Below, piece by piece: positions 36,642 to 46,171 of a stretch of DNA of 64,000 nt. The first letter of the stretch is position 1, and each line of letters begins with the position of its first letter. Source of the stretch: Sphingobacteriales bacterium (GTDB lineage: Bacteria; Bacteroidota; Bacteroidia; Chitinophagales; Chitinophagaceae); contig JAHEBJ010000008.1 of the NCBI GenBank assembly GCA_024642285.1, forward strand, positions 1 through 64,000, read 5' to 3'. Made by a program: the position numbers and the translations under genes. Below the pieces are notes generated by a model, which ran no database searches, had not been told where the DNA came from, and was given only the letters and a program-made list of their open reading frames with translations.

Positions 36642-37178
36642 TTATAAATAATCGGAGAGATCTTCTGGATTGTTAATCACCACCAGCTTGTCTTCAATCT
36701 TATCATACAAAAAATCTTCCTGCTGCATGTTTTGCGCAAAGGCTAACAGATGATCGTAAAATCCGGCTGAGTTTAGTATGAATATTTTTTTATTGTGAAT
36801 ACTTAACTGGTTCCAGGTAAGCATTTCAAAAAACTCGTCCATGGTTCCATAGCCGCCGGGCAGTATAATAGCCGCATCGCATCTTTCATAGATCTTTTTT
36901 TTACGGGTATGCATATTGTCTACAATAATCAACTCTGTGATACCGTCATGGTGATGTTCACGGTCTTTTAAAATTTCGGGGATGATACCAATAACTTTCC
37001 CTTGTTTTTCCAAAGCAGCATTTGATACAGCGCCCATGATTCCTTTGTTGCCGCCTCCGTAAATGAGAGTAATGTTTTTTTCGGCCAATAAAACACCCAA
37101 GGCCTTAGCAGCTGCCGCAAACTCCGGATTGTTACCGCTTTTTGAACCGCAAAAAACCGCCAGTGTATTTATCTTCAT
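36642..37178 (-). CDS. LOG family protein (TIGR00730, Rossmann-fold nucleoside phosphate hydrolase)
   Basis: 178 aa, the usual size for the family of cytokinin riboside 5'-monophosphate phosphoribohydrolases, whose bacterial members cleave nucleoside 5'-monophosphates such as AMP. Visible are VFCGSKSGNNPEF near the N-terminus, LIYGGGNKGIMGAVSNAAL, and the catalytic motif PGGYGTMDEFFEMLTWNQL (PGGxGTxxE). A TGTCTTTG sequence on the minus strand near 37206-37213 is a one-mismatch -7 box. Bacterial function in vivo is not settled. Confidence 0.94.
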   Translation of the reverse strand: MKINTLAVFCGSKSGNNPEFAAAAKALGVLLAEKNITLIYGGGNKGIMGAVSNAALEKQGKVIGIIPEILKDREHHHDGITELIIVDNMHTRKKKIYERCDAAIILPGGYGTMDEFFEMLTWNQLSIHNKKIFILNSAGFYDHLLAFAQNMQQEDFLYDKIEDKLVVINNPEDLSDYL

Positions 37179-37257
37179 AAAACTTTATCTAATAATTACC
37201 GGCAAAGACACGATATTTTCTTTATTTTTCAGGATTATTTTTAAGTAAACGATTGAT

Positions 37258-38790
37258 ATGTCACCATTCCTGCTGTTCACTTTTGTAATCGGCTATTTTA
37301 TTTTATTGCTGATTGTAGCTTATTTCACTTCAAAAAATTCAAACAACGACTCTTTCTTCATCGGCAACCGTAAAAGCAACTGGATGCTGGTTGCGTTTGG
37401 AATGATTGGTACGTCGCTTAGCGGTGTAACCTTTGTAAGCGTACCAGGCACAGTGGGTGATTTTACCGGTGATGTATTTAAAGGATTTGGTTATTTCCAG
37501 GTAGTGATTGGTTATTTCCTTGGGTATTTTGTGATAGCTTATGTGCTGTTGCCGCTCTATTACAGGTTAAACCTCACATCCATCTATAATTATCTGGAGG
37601 AACGTTTTGGTTTTTTTTCTTACAAAACAGGCTCGCTGTTTTTTATTCTTTCCAGAACTATTGGCGCTACCGCCCGGTTGTACCTTGTAATAAATGTGCT
37701 TCAGATATTTATCCTCGACAGGATGGGTATTTCATTTACTCTTACTACTTTAATTATTCTGTTGATGATACTGTTGTACACTTTTGAAGGTGGCGTAAAA
37801 ACTATTGTGTACACCGATACTTTGCAAACCATGTTGATGTTGGTCGGACTGATCGTTTGTATAGTTTTTATCCTCTCTAACCTTGATCTTAATTTCGGTA
37901 CAGCTTTGGATACGCTGAGTCTGAAAGGGTACACTAATATTTTTAATACCGATATAGGCAGCAAAGGATTTTTTCTCAAACAAATTATCGGGGGTGCATT
38001 TATTGCAATTGCCATGACCGGGCTTGACCAGGAAATGATGCAAAAGAATATTAGTGTAAAAACACTAAAGGATTCCCAAAAAAATATGATCACTTTCAGT
38101 AGTGTAATTGTTTTGGTTAATTTCCTTTTCCTGTTGCTGGGCGGAATTTTGTATTTATATATTTTGCAAAACGGTGGTGAGTACGATGGAAAGCAGCTGT
38201 TGTTAAATGGTAAAAATATTATTGGAGATGATCTTTTTCCAACAGTCGCACTGCAATTGCTTCCAACAGGCGTAAGTATTATTTTCATTATCGGCCTTAT
38301 CTCTGCACTTTTCCCAAGTGCCGATGGTGCACTTACGGCGCTCACTTCTTCATTTTGTATTGATATGCTTGGGCTAAAACGCAGAAAAGATTGGGATGAG
38401 AAGAAGCAGAAGAGAACCCGTTTGACTGTGCATTTTACTTTTGCTTTTATATTTTTTCTGTGCATCCTTGCTTTTAAACTTATAGATAATAAATCGATCA
38501 TTTATGTTATTCTCGATTTGGCAGGTTATACCTATGGCCCACTACTGGGATTGTTTGCCTTTGGCATTCTCACCAAAAGACAAATTAAAGATGGAATTAT
38601 TGTAACCATCATTTGCCTGGCAGCTCCTGTATTAACTTATTTGCTTAGAGAGAATTCGGTTTTTTTACTTGGTGGCTACCAGGTAGGAATTGAATTGCTG
38701 ATCATTAACGGGCTGATCACTTTCCTTGGGTTAGGGGCAATTTCCAAACCGCATAAACCAAAAGCTGAAACTTCCGAAATAAAAATGTAA
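37258..38790 (+). CDS. Sodium/solute symporter (SSS family)
   Basis: 510-aa inner-membrane transporter with about 13 hydrophobic segments, beginning LLFTFVIGYFILLLIVAYFT. Family features seen are the FFIGNRKSNWMLVAFGMIGTSLSG segment (read here as NRKSNWMLVAFGMIGTSLSG), which fits the first Na+-site helix, and GLISALFPSADGALTALTSSF near residue 350, which matches the SSS signature helix with the Ser/Thr of the sodium site. Substrates of the family include sugars, amino acids and organic anions, and none can be assigned here. Confidence 0.92.
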   Translation: MSPFLLFTFVIGYFILLLIVAYFTSKNSNNDSFFIGNRKSNWMLVAFGMIGTSLSGVTFVSVPGTVGDFTGDVFKGFGYFQVVIGYFLGYFVIAYVLLPLYYRLNLTSIYNYLEERFGFFSYKTGSLFFILSRTIGATARLYLVINVLQIFILDRMGISFTLTTLIILLMILLYTFEGGVKTIVYTDTLQTMLMLVGLIVCIVFILSNLDLNFGTALDTLSLKGYTNIFNTDIGSKGFFLKQIIGGAFIAIAMTGLDQEMMQKNISVKTLKDSQKNMITFSSVIVLVNFLFLLLGGILYLYILQNGGEYDGKQLLLNGKNIIGDDLFPTVALQLLPTGVSIIFIIGLISALFPSADGALTALTSSFCIDMLGLKRRKDWDEKKQKRTRLTVHFTFAFIFFLCILAFKLIDNKSIIYVILDLAGYTYGPLLGLFAFGILTKRQIKDGIIVTIICLAAPVLTYLLRENSVFLLGGYQVGIELLIINGLITFLGLGAISKPHKPKAETSEIKM

Positions 38791-38808
38791 TTTTATAAAG
38801 TTAGTAAG

Positions 38809-38844
38809 TGCCATCCATCACAACTGTTTATGTGAAGGATGGCA
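38809..38844. other. Long interrupted hairpin between symporter and O-methyltransferase genes
   Basis: TGCCATCC (38809-38816) pairs with GGATGGCA (38837-38844), and inside it TCACA (38818-38822) pairs with TGTGA (38831-38835), with one A/A mismatch between the two stems and an 8-nt loop. That gives 13 base pairs in total. The 3' side reads TTATGTTTTTA, a weak U-tract, so it may be a terminator of the symporter gene or a leader element of the next gene, whose ATG is 32 nt downstream. Confidence 0.55.
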
Positions 38845-38876
38845 TTATGTTTTTATACGTGACAAAAAAATAAATA

Positions 38877-39515
38877 ATGGAACTGGTTAATCAAAAAGCC
38901 GAGCAGTATGCAAAACTAAATACAACTGCATTGGATGAATTATTGATGGAAATTGAAAGCTTTACAAATACCAATCATCCACATGCGCAAATGTTAAGTG
39001 GTCATGTGCAGGGAAAGATTTTAGAATTATTCAGCAGTATGATACAACCGGAGAGGGTTTTAGAAATAGGCACTTTTACAGGCTTTAGTGCGTTATGTAT
39101 GGCAAAGGGTTTGCAGGAAAAAGGAATTTTGCATACGATTGAATTAAGGCAGGAAGATGCAGAAATTGCCCGGTCCTATTTTGTAAAAGCCGGGATGAGG
39201 GAAAAAATTGAATTATATGTTGGCGATGCGTTAAAAATTATTCCTGAACTAAAGGAAAACTGGGATCTTGTTTTTATTGATGCAGATAAAGTTAATTATA
39301 TCAACTATTACGAATTAACTTTGCCCTCGGTGAAAAAAGGTGGTTGGTTAATTGCCGACAATGTACTTTTTCATGGAGAAGTGTTGGAAGAAAATGTAAA
39401 AGGAAAGAATGCAAAAGCGTTACTGGCTTTTAACGAACATGTAAAAAATGATGAAAGAGTACAACAGGCCATGTTAACCATAAGAGATGGTCTCCTGCTA
39501 ATTCAAAAAAAGTAG
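38877..39515 (+). CDS. O-methyltransferase (class I SAM-dependent, CCoAOMT-like)
   Basis: 212 aa. SAM-binding motif I is LEIGTFTGFSALCMAKGL, motif II region LHTIELRQEDAEIARSYF, and the metal-binding stretch is LVFIDADKVNYINYYE followed by GGWLIADNVLFHGEV. These are standard for the Mg2+-dependent catechol/caffeoyl-CoA O-methyltransferase family. Bacterial members methylate catechol-like compounds or have unknown substrates; the related TrmR-type tRNA methyltransferase is also possible. It precedes the glucosaminidase gene by 1 bp, so the two are co-transcribed. Confidence 0.93.
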   Translation: MELVNQKAEQYAKLNTTALDELLMEIESFTNTNHPHAQMLSGHVQGKILELFSSMIQPERVLEIGTFTGFSALCMAKGLQEKGILHTIELRQEDAEIARSYFVKAGMREKIELYVGDALKIIPELKENWDLVFIDADKVNYINYYELTLPSVKKGGWLIADNVLFHGEVLEENVKGKNAKALLAFNEHVKNDERVQQAMLTIRDGLLLIQKK

Positions 39516-39516
39516 A

Positions 39517-40662
39517 ATGAAGAACAAAATAATTATAACCTTTTTTTTCATCGGTATTTGCTTTGCTGTTAGTGCACAGAGAATTTCAGTGGAGGAATAT
39601 ATTGAGCAGTTTAAGGGCATTGCCATGGACGAAATGAAGCGTTCGGGTGTGCCGGCCTCTATTACATTAGCCCAGGGAATTTTAGAATCGGAGAGCGGCA
39701 ACAGCGAACTGGTAAAAAAATCGAACAATCATTTTGGAATAAAATGTAAAAGCAGCTGGGCTGGCGAATCGGTTTCGCATGATGATGATGCAACTGGTGA
39801 GTGCTTCAGGGCATATACCAATGCCGATGAAAGCTACCGTGATCACAGCGATTTTCTGCGGATGAATAAAAGATACAGCGCTTTGTTTGGTCTTGATCAG
39901 GATGATTACGCCGGGTGGGCCAAGGGGTTAAAAAAAGCGGGATATGCAACTAATCCCCGATATCCCGATCTGCTGGTAAAATATATTGAACAGTATAACC
40001 TGCAGCAATACAGTTTGGCTGTATTAAATAAGCTACCCGATATGGATTTGGTTAAGCAGGAACCTGGTTTGGATATTGATTTACCCATGGAAATTACCAA
40101 TGATGGTAAACTTGCAGAGCAAACTGACAACACTACCCAATCAGAGAGTTCCAGATTAAGTTCGATAAACAAAATAAAATGTGTTTTTGTAAACAAGGGT
40201 ACGTCGCTACTGGTAGTCGCCAATAAATACAATATCAATCTGAACAAACTTATGGAGTTTAACGATCTTACCGAAGATGGTATCGTTGAAAAAGATCAGT
40301 ATCTGTTTCTGCATAAAAAATCAAAGATCGGTGAAATAGAATTTCATATCGTTCAGCCTGGAGAATCGCTGTTTGATATTGCCCAGAAACATGGTATTCA
40401 AATGAAATATTTGCTGGAGTATAATGGTTTGCAGGGTGGTTCAAAACTGAAACCAAATAGTAAATTATTTCTGCAACCTGGTTTAAATTTGGCAACCCAA
40501 AAAATTATGGACAAGAAACCAACAGTGCACTATGTTTCTCCTAAAGAAGGGCTATATGGTATCGCCAGATTGTATAAGGTTACTGTGGAACAACTACGGG
40601 AATGGAATCAACTTGTAACTGATGAATTGAAAATAGGACAAGAGATCATTGTAACTAAATAA
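39517..40662 (+). CDS. Glucosaminidase (GH73) with three LysM domains
   Basis: 381-aa exported peptidoglycan hydrolase. A signal peptide (IIITFFFIGICFAVSAQ) leads to a FlgJ-like N-acetylglucosaminidase domain: SGVPASITLAQGILESESGN carries the catalytic Glu, then NNHFGIKCKSSWAG and YRDHSDFLRMNKRY, and AGWAKGLKKAGYATNPRY. Three LysM modules follow at about residues 208-262, 268-324 and 330-380 (HIVQPGESLFDIAQKHGI and YVSPKEGLYGIARLYKV are clearest; the first is degenerate). LysM domains bind the glycan strands, so the enzyme should work in cell-wall turnover or division. Confidence 0.94.
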   Translation: MKNKIIITFFFIGICFAVSAQRISVEEYIEQFKGIAMDEMKRSGVPASITLAQGILESESGNSELVKKSNNHFGIKCKSSWAGESVSHDDDATGECFRAYTNADESYRDHSDFLRMNKRYSALFGLDQDDYAGWAKGLKKAGYATNPRYPDLLVKYIEQYNLQQYSLAVLNKLPDMDLVKQEPGLDIDLPMEITNDGKLAEQTDNTTQSESSRLSSINKIKCVFVNKGTSLLVVANKYNINLNKLMEFNDLTEDGIVEKDQYLFLHKKSKIGEIEFHIVQPGESLFDIAQKHGIQMKYLLEYNGLQGGSKLKPNSKLFLQPGLNLATQKIMDKKPTVHYVSPKEGLYGIARLYKVTVEQLREWNQLVTDELKIGQEIIVTK

Positions 40663-40694
40663 GCAGGCAGAGTTAAATCTAAAAAAAGAAATTC

Positions 40695-41231
40695 ATGGTA
40701 ATCCAGGTACTCGATAAAAAATTTCAAACCTATATTAATGCAGTTACAATTAGCGAACAGATTAAAAAATTAGCAGGGCAGATCAATAATGATTACGCAG
40801 ATAAAAGGCCTTTGTTTATTGCAATCTTAAATGGATCTTTCATGTTTGCATCAGATTTGTTTAAAGAGCTGTCTATTGAAGCTGAAATTTGTTTTATTAA
40901 ACTGGCATCGTATAAGGGAACTAAATCTACCGGAAATGTAATAACATCAATTGGACTGGATGAGCAGCTGAAAGACAGACATGTAATTATTGTTGAAGAT
41001 ATTGTGGATACCGGTAAAACCTTACATGATTTTTTACCGCAGTTGATCGATCAGCAACCGGCGAGCTTGAAGATTGCAGCCTTACTTCATAAGCCCGATG
41101 CATTAAAATTTCCGTTGACTATTGATTATCTTGGCTTTAATGTTCCCAATAAATTTTTGTTGGGATATGGTTTAGATTATGATGGCCTGGGCCGAAACAT
41201 AAAAGAAATTTACCAGTTGGTAGAGGATTAG
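40695..41231 (+). CDS. hpt: Hypoxanthine phosphoribosyltransferase
   Basis: 178-aa purine salvage enzyme that converts hypoxanthine or guanine and PRPP to IMP or GMP. The PRPP-binding loop VIIVEDIVDTGKTLHDFL is intact, and the N-terminal LFIAILNGSFMFASDLFKEL and FIKLASYKGTKSTG segments fit the catalytic flexible loop region of HPRT. The purine-contact segment near the end reads DYLGFNVPNKFLLGYGLDY. Length and order are standard. It lies 32 bp after the glucosaminidase gene. Confidence 0.95.
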   Translation: MVIQVLDKKFQTYINAVTISEQIKKLAGQINNDYADKRPLFIAILNGSFMFASDLFKELSIEAEICFIKLASYKGTKSTGNVITSIGLDEQLKDRHVIIVEDIVDTGKTLHDFLPQLIDQQPASLKIAALLHKPDALKFPLTIDYLGFNVPNKFLLGYGLDYDGLGRNIKEIYQLVED

Positions 41232-41299
41232 GCCAGGCAACAGAAAAAGATAAAAGTATATCTTAGTAAAGGGAATTGCATTCATATTTATTTATAAGC

Positions 41300-43078
41300 T
41301 TGAAATTGAAAAAGTGTTTGCTATATATTTCTTTTCTTTTGACGGCATTTACGGCTGATGCTCAGTATTATTTACGTGGCGAAATCAAAGACGAAAAAAA
41401 CCAGCCTCTGCAAAATGCAAAAATATTCCTCCATTCAAGCAACCAATATTATTTTTCGGGTACTTATGGCGGTTTCGGTATTACAACAAAAAAATTGATT
41501 GATTCAATTACCGTTGATGTAGATGGTTACGAATTGAAGACGGTACGAGTGAACAGCGAAGAATGGCAGTATATCACACTTAAGATACTGCCCTCTGTTG
41601 TAAGCAGTAACAGGCCAAAACTTATTTCGGTTACAAAAAATTTAGAGCAAACTGATCGTGCCAGATTGTACATCAACGAAGAGACCTATTTTCAATTGGT
41701 AGAAAATGAATATGTTAATGCGTTTAAATATCCAAATACCGGATTTTCATTAAATGTAAATAAAGCATCGTACAGCAATGTACGTCGTTTTATTAATAAT
41801 AAAAGTACCGTACCTCCCGATGCAGTACGTACAGAGGAGATGGTGAACTATTTCAATCTCCATTACCGGGAACCGAAGAATGGCGATCTGTTTAGTTTTG
41901 AATCGCAACTGACTTCTTGCCCGTGGGACCTGGAAAAACAACTATTGCTTATTAACGTAAATGCCCGAAAGCTCGATTTGAACATGGTGCCGCCCGGTAA
42001 CTTTGTTTTTTTGATTGATGCATCAGGCAGCATGGATATGCAAAATAAGTTACCTCTTTTAAAAGCTGCCTTTCAAATTTTTGTAAAAAACCTGAGAGAT
42101 GCAGATACCGTGGCTATCGTAGCCTATGGCGGTACCGTTGGAATACGCTTACAACCTACAGGGGGAGCCGAAAAAGAAAAAATATTAAAGGCAATTGAAG
42201 AGCTGCAGGCTACCGGAGATACACCAGGTGAAGCTGCTATTATGACAGCCTATGCTTTGGCCCGCAGTACATTTAATAAAAATGGAAGTAACCGGGTTAT
42301 ACTCGCCACAGATGGTGATTTTAATGTGGGCCTTACATCTGATAAAGCGATGGAAGACCTGATCACAAAAGAAAGGCAAACCGGTATTTATCTTACCTGC
42401 CTTGGAGTGGGTATGGGAAATTTTAAAGATTCCAAACTGCAGTCGCTAGCTAATAAAGGTAATGGTAATTATGCCTACCTGGATGATGTTGTGGAAGCCG
42501 AGAAAGTTTTGGTCAAGGAACTTACTCAAACTTTTTATGCAGTGGCAGATGATGTGTTTATGAACCTTAAATTCAATCCCGACCTGGTAAAGGAATACCG
42601 CTTAATCGGTTTTGATAACCGACGTGATGCTGTGGCTGACAGTAGCATTGATCTGGATGGCGGTGAGATAGGAAGCGGCAACAGTGTGTTGGCAATCTTT
42701 GAGATCGTTCCGGCCAGCGACAATATATATAAGAAGGAAATATTCCCCAAAGATATTATAGCCGATATTGAAATGCGTTATAGTTATTGTGATGACACTT
42801 CACATTTGTTTATGAGTGTAAACTGTCCGGCTAATTTTACAGAATTTAAACAAATTGATAAGGATTTGCAGTTTGCAACGGCAGTTGCTATGTTTGGGCT
42901 TAAGGTAAAACAATCAAAATATATGAAGCAAGCCGACTGGACCGATATTCAAAGGATAGCTCTTGAGTCGTACGACGCAAACAGTTTTCTTCAATCTGAA
43001 TTTTTGAAACTAATTGACAAGGCCATTGAAATTTATACGACTAAAAAACGCAAGAAGACGAAAAACCGAAGCGACTAA
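41300..43078 (+). CDS. VWA domain protein (YfbK-like) with CarboxypepD_reg-like N-terminus
   Basis: 592-aa exported protein. The signal peptide [21 protein letters not shown] and a TTG start at 41300 give the most typical n-region; a TTG at 41276 is the alternative, and no ATG is nearby. Residues about 20-80 resemble a carboxypeptidase-regulatory-like beta-sandwich ([20 protein letters not shown]). The von Willebrand factor middle segment [12 protein letters not shown] comes before a VWA domain whose MIDAS motif DASGSMD starts at residue 240, with later T in GDTPGE and D in ATDGDFN. A DUF3520-like C-terminal region follows (YRLIGFDNR). YfbK-like proteins have no firm role. The stop overlaps the convergent dnaJ stop by 4 bp. 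Confidence 0.9.
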   Translation: MKLKKCLLYISFLLTAFTADAQYYLRGEIKDEKNQPLQNAKIFLHSSNQYYFSGTYGGFGITTKKLIDSITVDVDGYELKTVRVNSEEWQYITLKILPSVVSSNRPKLISVTKNLEQTDRARLYINEETYFQLVENEYVNAFKYPNTGFSLNVNKASYSNVRRFINNKSTVPPDAVRTEEMVNYFNLHYREPKNGDLFSFESQLTSCPWDLEKQLLLINVNARKLDLNMVPPGNFVFLIDASGSMDMQNKLPLLKAAFQIFVKNLRDADTVAIVAYGGTVGIRLQPTGGAEKEKILKAIEELQATGDTPGEAAIMTAYALARSTFNKNGSNRVILATDGDFNVGLTSDKAMEDLITKERQTGIYLTCLGVGMGNFKDSKLQSLANKGNGNYAYLDDVVEAEKVLVKELTQTFYAVADDVFMNLKFNPDLVKEYRLIGFDNRRDAVADSSIDLDGGEIGSGNSVLAIFEIVPASDNIYKKEIFPKDIIADIEMRYSYCDDTSHLFMSVNCPANFTEFKQIDKDLQFATAVAMFGLKVKQSKYMKQADWTDIQRIALESYDANSFLQSEFLKLIDKAIEIYTTKKRKKTKNRSD

Positions 43079-44241
43079 GAAAACATTTCCCTTACTTTAT
43101 CAAAAAACGATTTGTCATTTTTCTCCGGTTTGGGTTTAAAGTTTTCCGATAATTGTAATATTTCCAATAGTTCTTTTTCTTCGGATGATACATGTTGAGG
43201 CGTCCATACATTTACCTGAATCAATTGATCACCTTTTTCGTAACTGTTTACATTGGGAAAACCCTTTCCTTTTAACCTGAATATTTTACCACTTTGTGTT
43301 CCTGGCGGAATTTTAATTTTTGCTCTGCCATCAATAGTTGGTACCTCTACATGTGTACCAAACACTGCATCCGGTATTGAAATATGAAGATCAAATGCCA
43401 CATTCAATCCATCCCGGTGTAATTGAGGATGTGATTCTTCTTCTATGAGAACAATCAGATCACCGGTCGATCCGCCACGCTCACCTGCGTTTCCTTTTCC
43501 ACTTAAACTGAGTTGCATTCCTTCCTGCACACCAGCCGGAATATCAATTGAAACAGTTTCTTCGCCATAAACTCTTCCATCGCCCTTACAGGCAGTGCAT
43601 TTATGAGTTACTGTAGATCCTTCGCCGTTACAGGTAGGGCAGGTTGTAACAGTTTGCATCTGTCCCAAAAATGTATTTTGAACTCTTCTAACCTGACCGC
43701 TTCCGCCACAGGTTCCACAATTTTGTATACTGTTTTTATCTTTTGCACCACTGCCGCTGCAGGTATTACAAAGCACATATTTTTTAACCTTGATGGTTTT
43801 TTTTGCACCCTTAGCAATCTCTTCATAATTCAATTTTATTTTTACACGCAGGTTACTACCACGGGTACCGCGGCTCCTCCCAGCCGAGCTTCTTCTGCCA
43901 CTTCCGCCACCAAAAAAACTACCAAAGGGGCTATCGTCGCCAAAAATATCTCCAAACTGGCTGAAGATATCATCCATATTCATTCCTCCTCCGCTGTATC
44001 CACCGCCTCCTCTGCCGGGGCTGAATGCCTGGTGACCAAAACGGTCATATTGGGCACGCTTATCGGTATCACTTAACACTTCATAAGCCTCTGCAGCAAC
44101 CTTAAATTTCTCTTCGGCGGCCTTGTCACCCGGGTTTCTATCGGGATGGTGTTGCATAGCAACTTTACGGTAAGCTTTCTTTATCTCATCCTGCGACGAG
44201 GATTTTAATACCCCCAATATTTCGTAAAAATCTTGTTTCAT
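43075..44241 (-). CDS. dnaJ: Chaperone protein DnaJ
   Basis: Hsp40 co-chaperone of DnaK (388 aa). The J domain has the HPD motif ([16 protein letters not shown]), then a long Gly/Phe-rich segment ([16 protein letters not shown]), four zinc-binding repeats ([32 protein letters not shown]) and the C-terminal substrate-binding domains ([20 protein letters not shown]). All eight zinc cysteines are present. It lies 42 bp downstream of grpE on the same strand, so the two form a heat-shock operon. Confidence 0.98.
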   Translation of the reverse strand: MKQDFYEILGVLKSSSQDEIKKAYRKVAMQHHPDRNPGDKAAEEKFKVAAEAYEVLSDTDKRAQYDRFGHQAFSPGRGGGGYSGGGMNMDDIFSQFGDIFGDDSPFGSFFGGGSGRRSSAGRSRGTRGSNLRVKIKLNYEEIAKGAKKTIKVKKYVLCNTCSGSGAKDKNSIQNCGTCGGSGQVRRVQNTFLGQMQTVTTCPTCNGEGSTVTHKCTACKGDGRVYGEETVSIDIPAGVQEGMQLSLSGKGNAGERGGSTGDLIVLIEEESHPQLHRDGLNVAFDLHISIPDAVFGTHVEVPTIDGRAKIKIPPGTQSGKIFRLKGKGFPNVNSYEKGDQLIQVNVWTPQHVSSEEKELLEILQLSENFKPKPEKNDKSFFDKVREMFS

Positions 44242-44283
44242 AATAAACCCTCTGCAGGGGACTTTTAATTTTTAGATCCTTTC

Positions 44284-44832
44284 CTATTTTCCTACTACTA
44301 CTTTCGCAAAACGGATAATTTTATCATTCAGGTAATAACCTTTTTCAATCTCATCCACTACTTTTCCTTTCAATTTATTACCTGCTTCAATCTCGGTTAT
44401 CGCCTCGTGTTTTTCTACATCAAACTCGGTGTTCACACTTTCCATTGCTTTAAGTCCCCTGGCTTGCAAAGTAGATCTGAGTTTGTTAAATACTAACTGA
44501 ACACCTTCTTTCTGAACATCAATATTGTCAGATTCAGCGAGTTGTTTTTCAGCCCTGTCGCAATCATCCATTACTTCCAGTAAAGAAATGATCACATCTT
44601 TTCCAGCGGTCTGAATTAGTTCCAGTCGTTCCTTAGCATTTCTCCGCTTAAAATTGTCGAACTCGGCAAACAGGCGTAAATATTTATCTTTTTGTTCTTC
44701 TACTTCGGCCTGTAATTTTTGAATAATCTCCTCACCCACGGGGTTGCTTAAATGGGAATTACCTGGAATATCCGCATCTGCGTTAATGTTCATTTCTTCG
44801 TTTTCGGGTAATGTTGTTTCTTTCTCTTCCAT
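44284..44832 (-). CDS. grpE: Nucleotide exchange factor GrpE
   Basis: Releases ADP from DnaK (182 aa). An acidic N-terminal tail is followed by the long coiled coil (QAEVEEQKDKYLRLFAEFDNFKRRN) and the C-terminal beta domain with GKVVDEIEKGYYLNDKIIRFAKVVV, the family signature. It is the first gene of the grpE-dnaJ pair, with a promoter-like sequence upstream. Its upstream region is shared divergently with the rRNA methyltransferase gene. Confidence 0.97.
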   Translation of the reverse strand: MEEKETTLPENEEMNINADADIPGNSHLSNPVGEEIIQKLQAEVEEQKDKYLRLFAEFDNFKRRNAKERLELIQTAGKDVIISLLEVMDDCDRAEKQLAESDNIDVQKEGVQLVFNKLRSTLQARGLKAMESVNTEFDVEKHEAITEIEAGNKLKGKVVDEIEKGYYLNDKIIRFAKVVVGK

Positions 44833-44855
44833 ATTATGATCTTAAAAATTGGTTG

Positions 44856-44885
44856 CGAAGGTACAACAGTCAAACATTTTGCCAA
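44856..44885 (-). promoter_or_regulatory. Candidate promoter of grpE-dnaJ
   Basis: On the minus strand, TTGG (44885-44882) and TACCTTCG (44863-44856) are separated by 18 bp, matching the Bacteroidota -33/-7 layout with one mismatch in the -7 box. The ATG follows 23 nt later. Confidence 0.45.
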
Positions 44886-44960
44886 GGGCTCATTTGCCGT
44901 CAAATTGACAATAATAGCTAAATATCTGGCTGTTAACGGCAAACTATATGACATGGTTGT

Positions 44961-44968
44961 TAACTTTG
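44961..44968 (+). promoter_or_regulatory. Promoter -7 box of the RlmI-like gene
   Basis: TAACTTTG is an exact TAnnTTTG match 4 nt before the ATG, the same distance as at mnmE. A leaderless transcript is predicted. Confidence 0.6.
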
Positions 44969-44972
44969 CGCT

Positions 44973-46154
44973 ATGAAGAGTCTATATTTGAATAAGAAGA
45001 TCAGTCGCAGGGTTGAGAACGGACATCCGTGGATTTTTGGCAACGAAGTAAATACAGGTAAAGCACTTGATGCGGCCGCAAAACCAGGAGAAATTGTAAA
45101 TGTGTTTACTCACGATAAGAAATTTATAGGACGTGGATATGTAAACCCGCAGTCGCAGATAATGGTAAGGTTACTTACAAGAGATAAGGATGAAACTATT
45201 AATGAACAATTTTTTGTAAATAGGTTGAAAAAAGCTTGGGATTACCGGCAGAAAATAGGGTATACAGAAAATTGCAGGTTAATATTTGGCGAAGCAGATG
45301 ACATCCCTCAGCTTATTATTGATAAATTCAATGATTATTTTGTTATTCAAACTTTGGCCTTGGGAATTGATGTTTGGAAACCAGCTATTGTAAAAGCCAT
45401 TGAAGAAATTTTTGAGCCCAAAGGAATTTACGAAAGAAATGATGTGCCTGTTAGAGAACTGGAAGGCCTGGAACAGCGTAAGGGATTTTTATCGGCGGAA
45501 TTTGATACAAATATTTTAATTGAAGAAAACGGCGTAAAGTTTAATGTTGATATAGCCAACGGACAAAAGACGGGTTTCTTTTTAGATCAGAAGGATAACC
45601 GTCGTGCAATTCAACATATCGTTAAAAATGCAGATGTACTCGGCGCATTTTGCTACACGGGTTCATTCGAAATTTGCGCTGCACACTACGGTGCAAAATC
45701 AGTTTTAGGTTTAGATATATCGCAGAATGCGATTGACATGTGCAATAAAAATGCATTGTTGAACGGACTTGAAAAAACCTGCAAATTTGAATGCGTAAAT
45801 GCTTTTGATGTATTAAAAGAATGGAGCAAAGAGGGAAAGCAATGGGATGTTGTGATGCTTGATCCTCCTTCGTTTACAAAAAGCAGATCCAACATCAATA
45901 AAGCTATTGGCGGCTATAAAGAAATAAATTTAAGAGGAATGAAGTTGGTAAAGCCCGGTGGATTCCTGGTTACATCAAGCTGTACAAACCTGGTTCAACC
46001 TGAGGTGTTTTTAGATATTATTCAAATGGCCGCTGCAGATGCTAAGCGAAAAATAAGGCAAGTCGTCTTCAATTCACAGAGCGCCGATCATCCAATTATA
46101 CGTGGACAGGAGAATACACACTATCTTAAATTTTTAATAGTACAGGTAATGTAA
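44973..46154 (+). CDS. Class I SAM-dependent rRNA large subunit methyltransferase, RlmI family
   Basis: 393 aa. The N-terminal PUA-like domain (RRVENGHPWIFGNEV) is followed by a central RNA-recognition-like region and a Rossmann methyltransferase domain: motif I VLGAFCYTGSFEICAAHYGA, VLGLDISQNAIDMCNKNAL, and motif IV DVVMLDPPSFTKS (DPPxF, typical of cytosine-C5 methyltransferases). E. coli RlmI modifies C1962 of 23S rRNA. The catalytic Cys lies in TSSCTNLV near the end. Assignment to RlmI rather than a paralogous group is likely but not proven. Confidence 0.93.
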   Translation: MKSLYLNKKISRRVENGHPWIFGNEVNTGKALDAAAKPGEIVNVFTHDKKFIGRGYVNPQSQIMVRLLTRDKDETINEQFFVNRLKKAWDYRQKIGYTENCRLIFGEADDIPQLIIDKFNDYFVIQTLALGIDVWKPAIVKAIEEIFEPKGIYERNDVPVRELEGLEQRKGFLSAEFDTNILIEENGVKFNVDIANGQKTGFFLDQKDNRRAIQHIVKNADVLGAFCYTGSFEICAAHYGAKSVLGLDISQNAIDMCNKNALLNGLEKTCKFECVNAFDVLKEWSKEGKQWDVVMLDPPSFTKSRSNINKAIGGYKEINLRGMKLVKPGGFLVTSSCTNLVQPEVFLDIIQMAAADAKRKIRQVVFNSQSADHPIIRGQENTHYLKFLIVQVM

Positions 46155-46171
46155 TGCGGAAATGTCTCTGA

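Noticed and set aside
37701-38501. 266-aa open frame on the minus strand
   Set aside because: It lies wholly inside the sodium/solute symporter gene, has no family resemblance and an odd residue make-up; it is an antisense shadow.
38818-38835. TCACA-TGTGA as a CRP-like operator, suggested by the cyclase elsewhere in the window
   Set aside because: The half-sites are in the wrong order (CRP sites read TGTGA-N6-TCACA) and they are part of a larger RNA-type hairpin.
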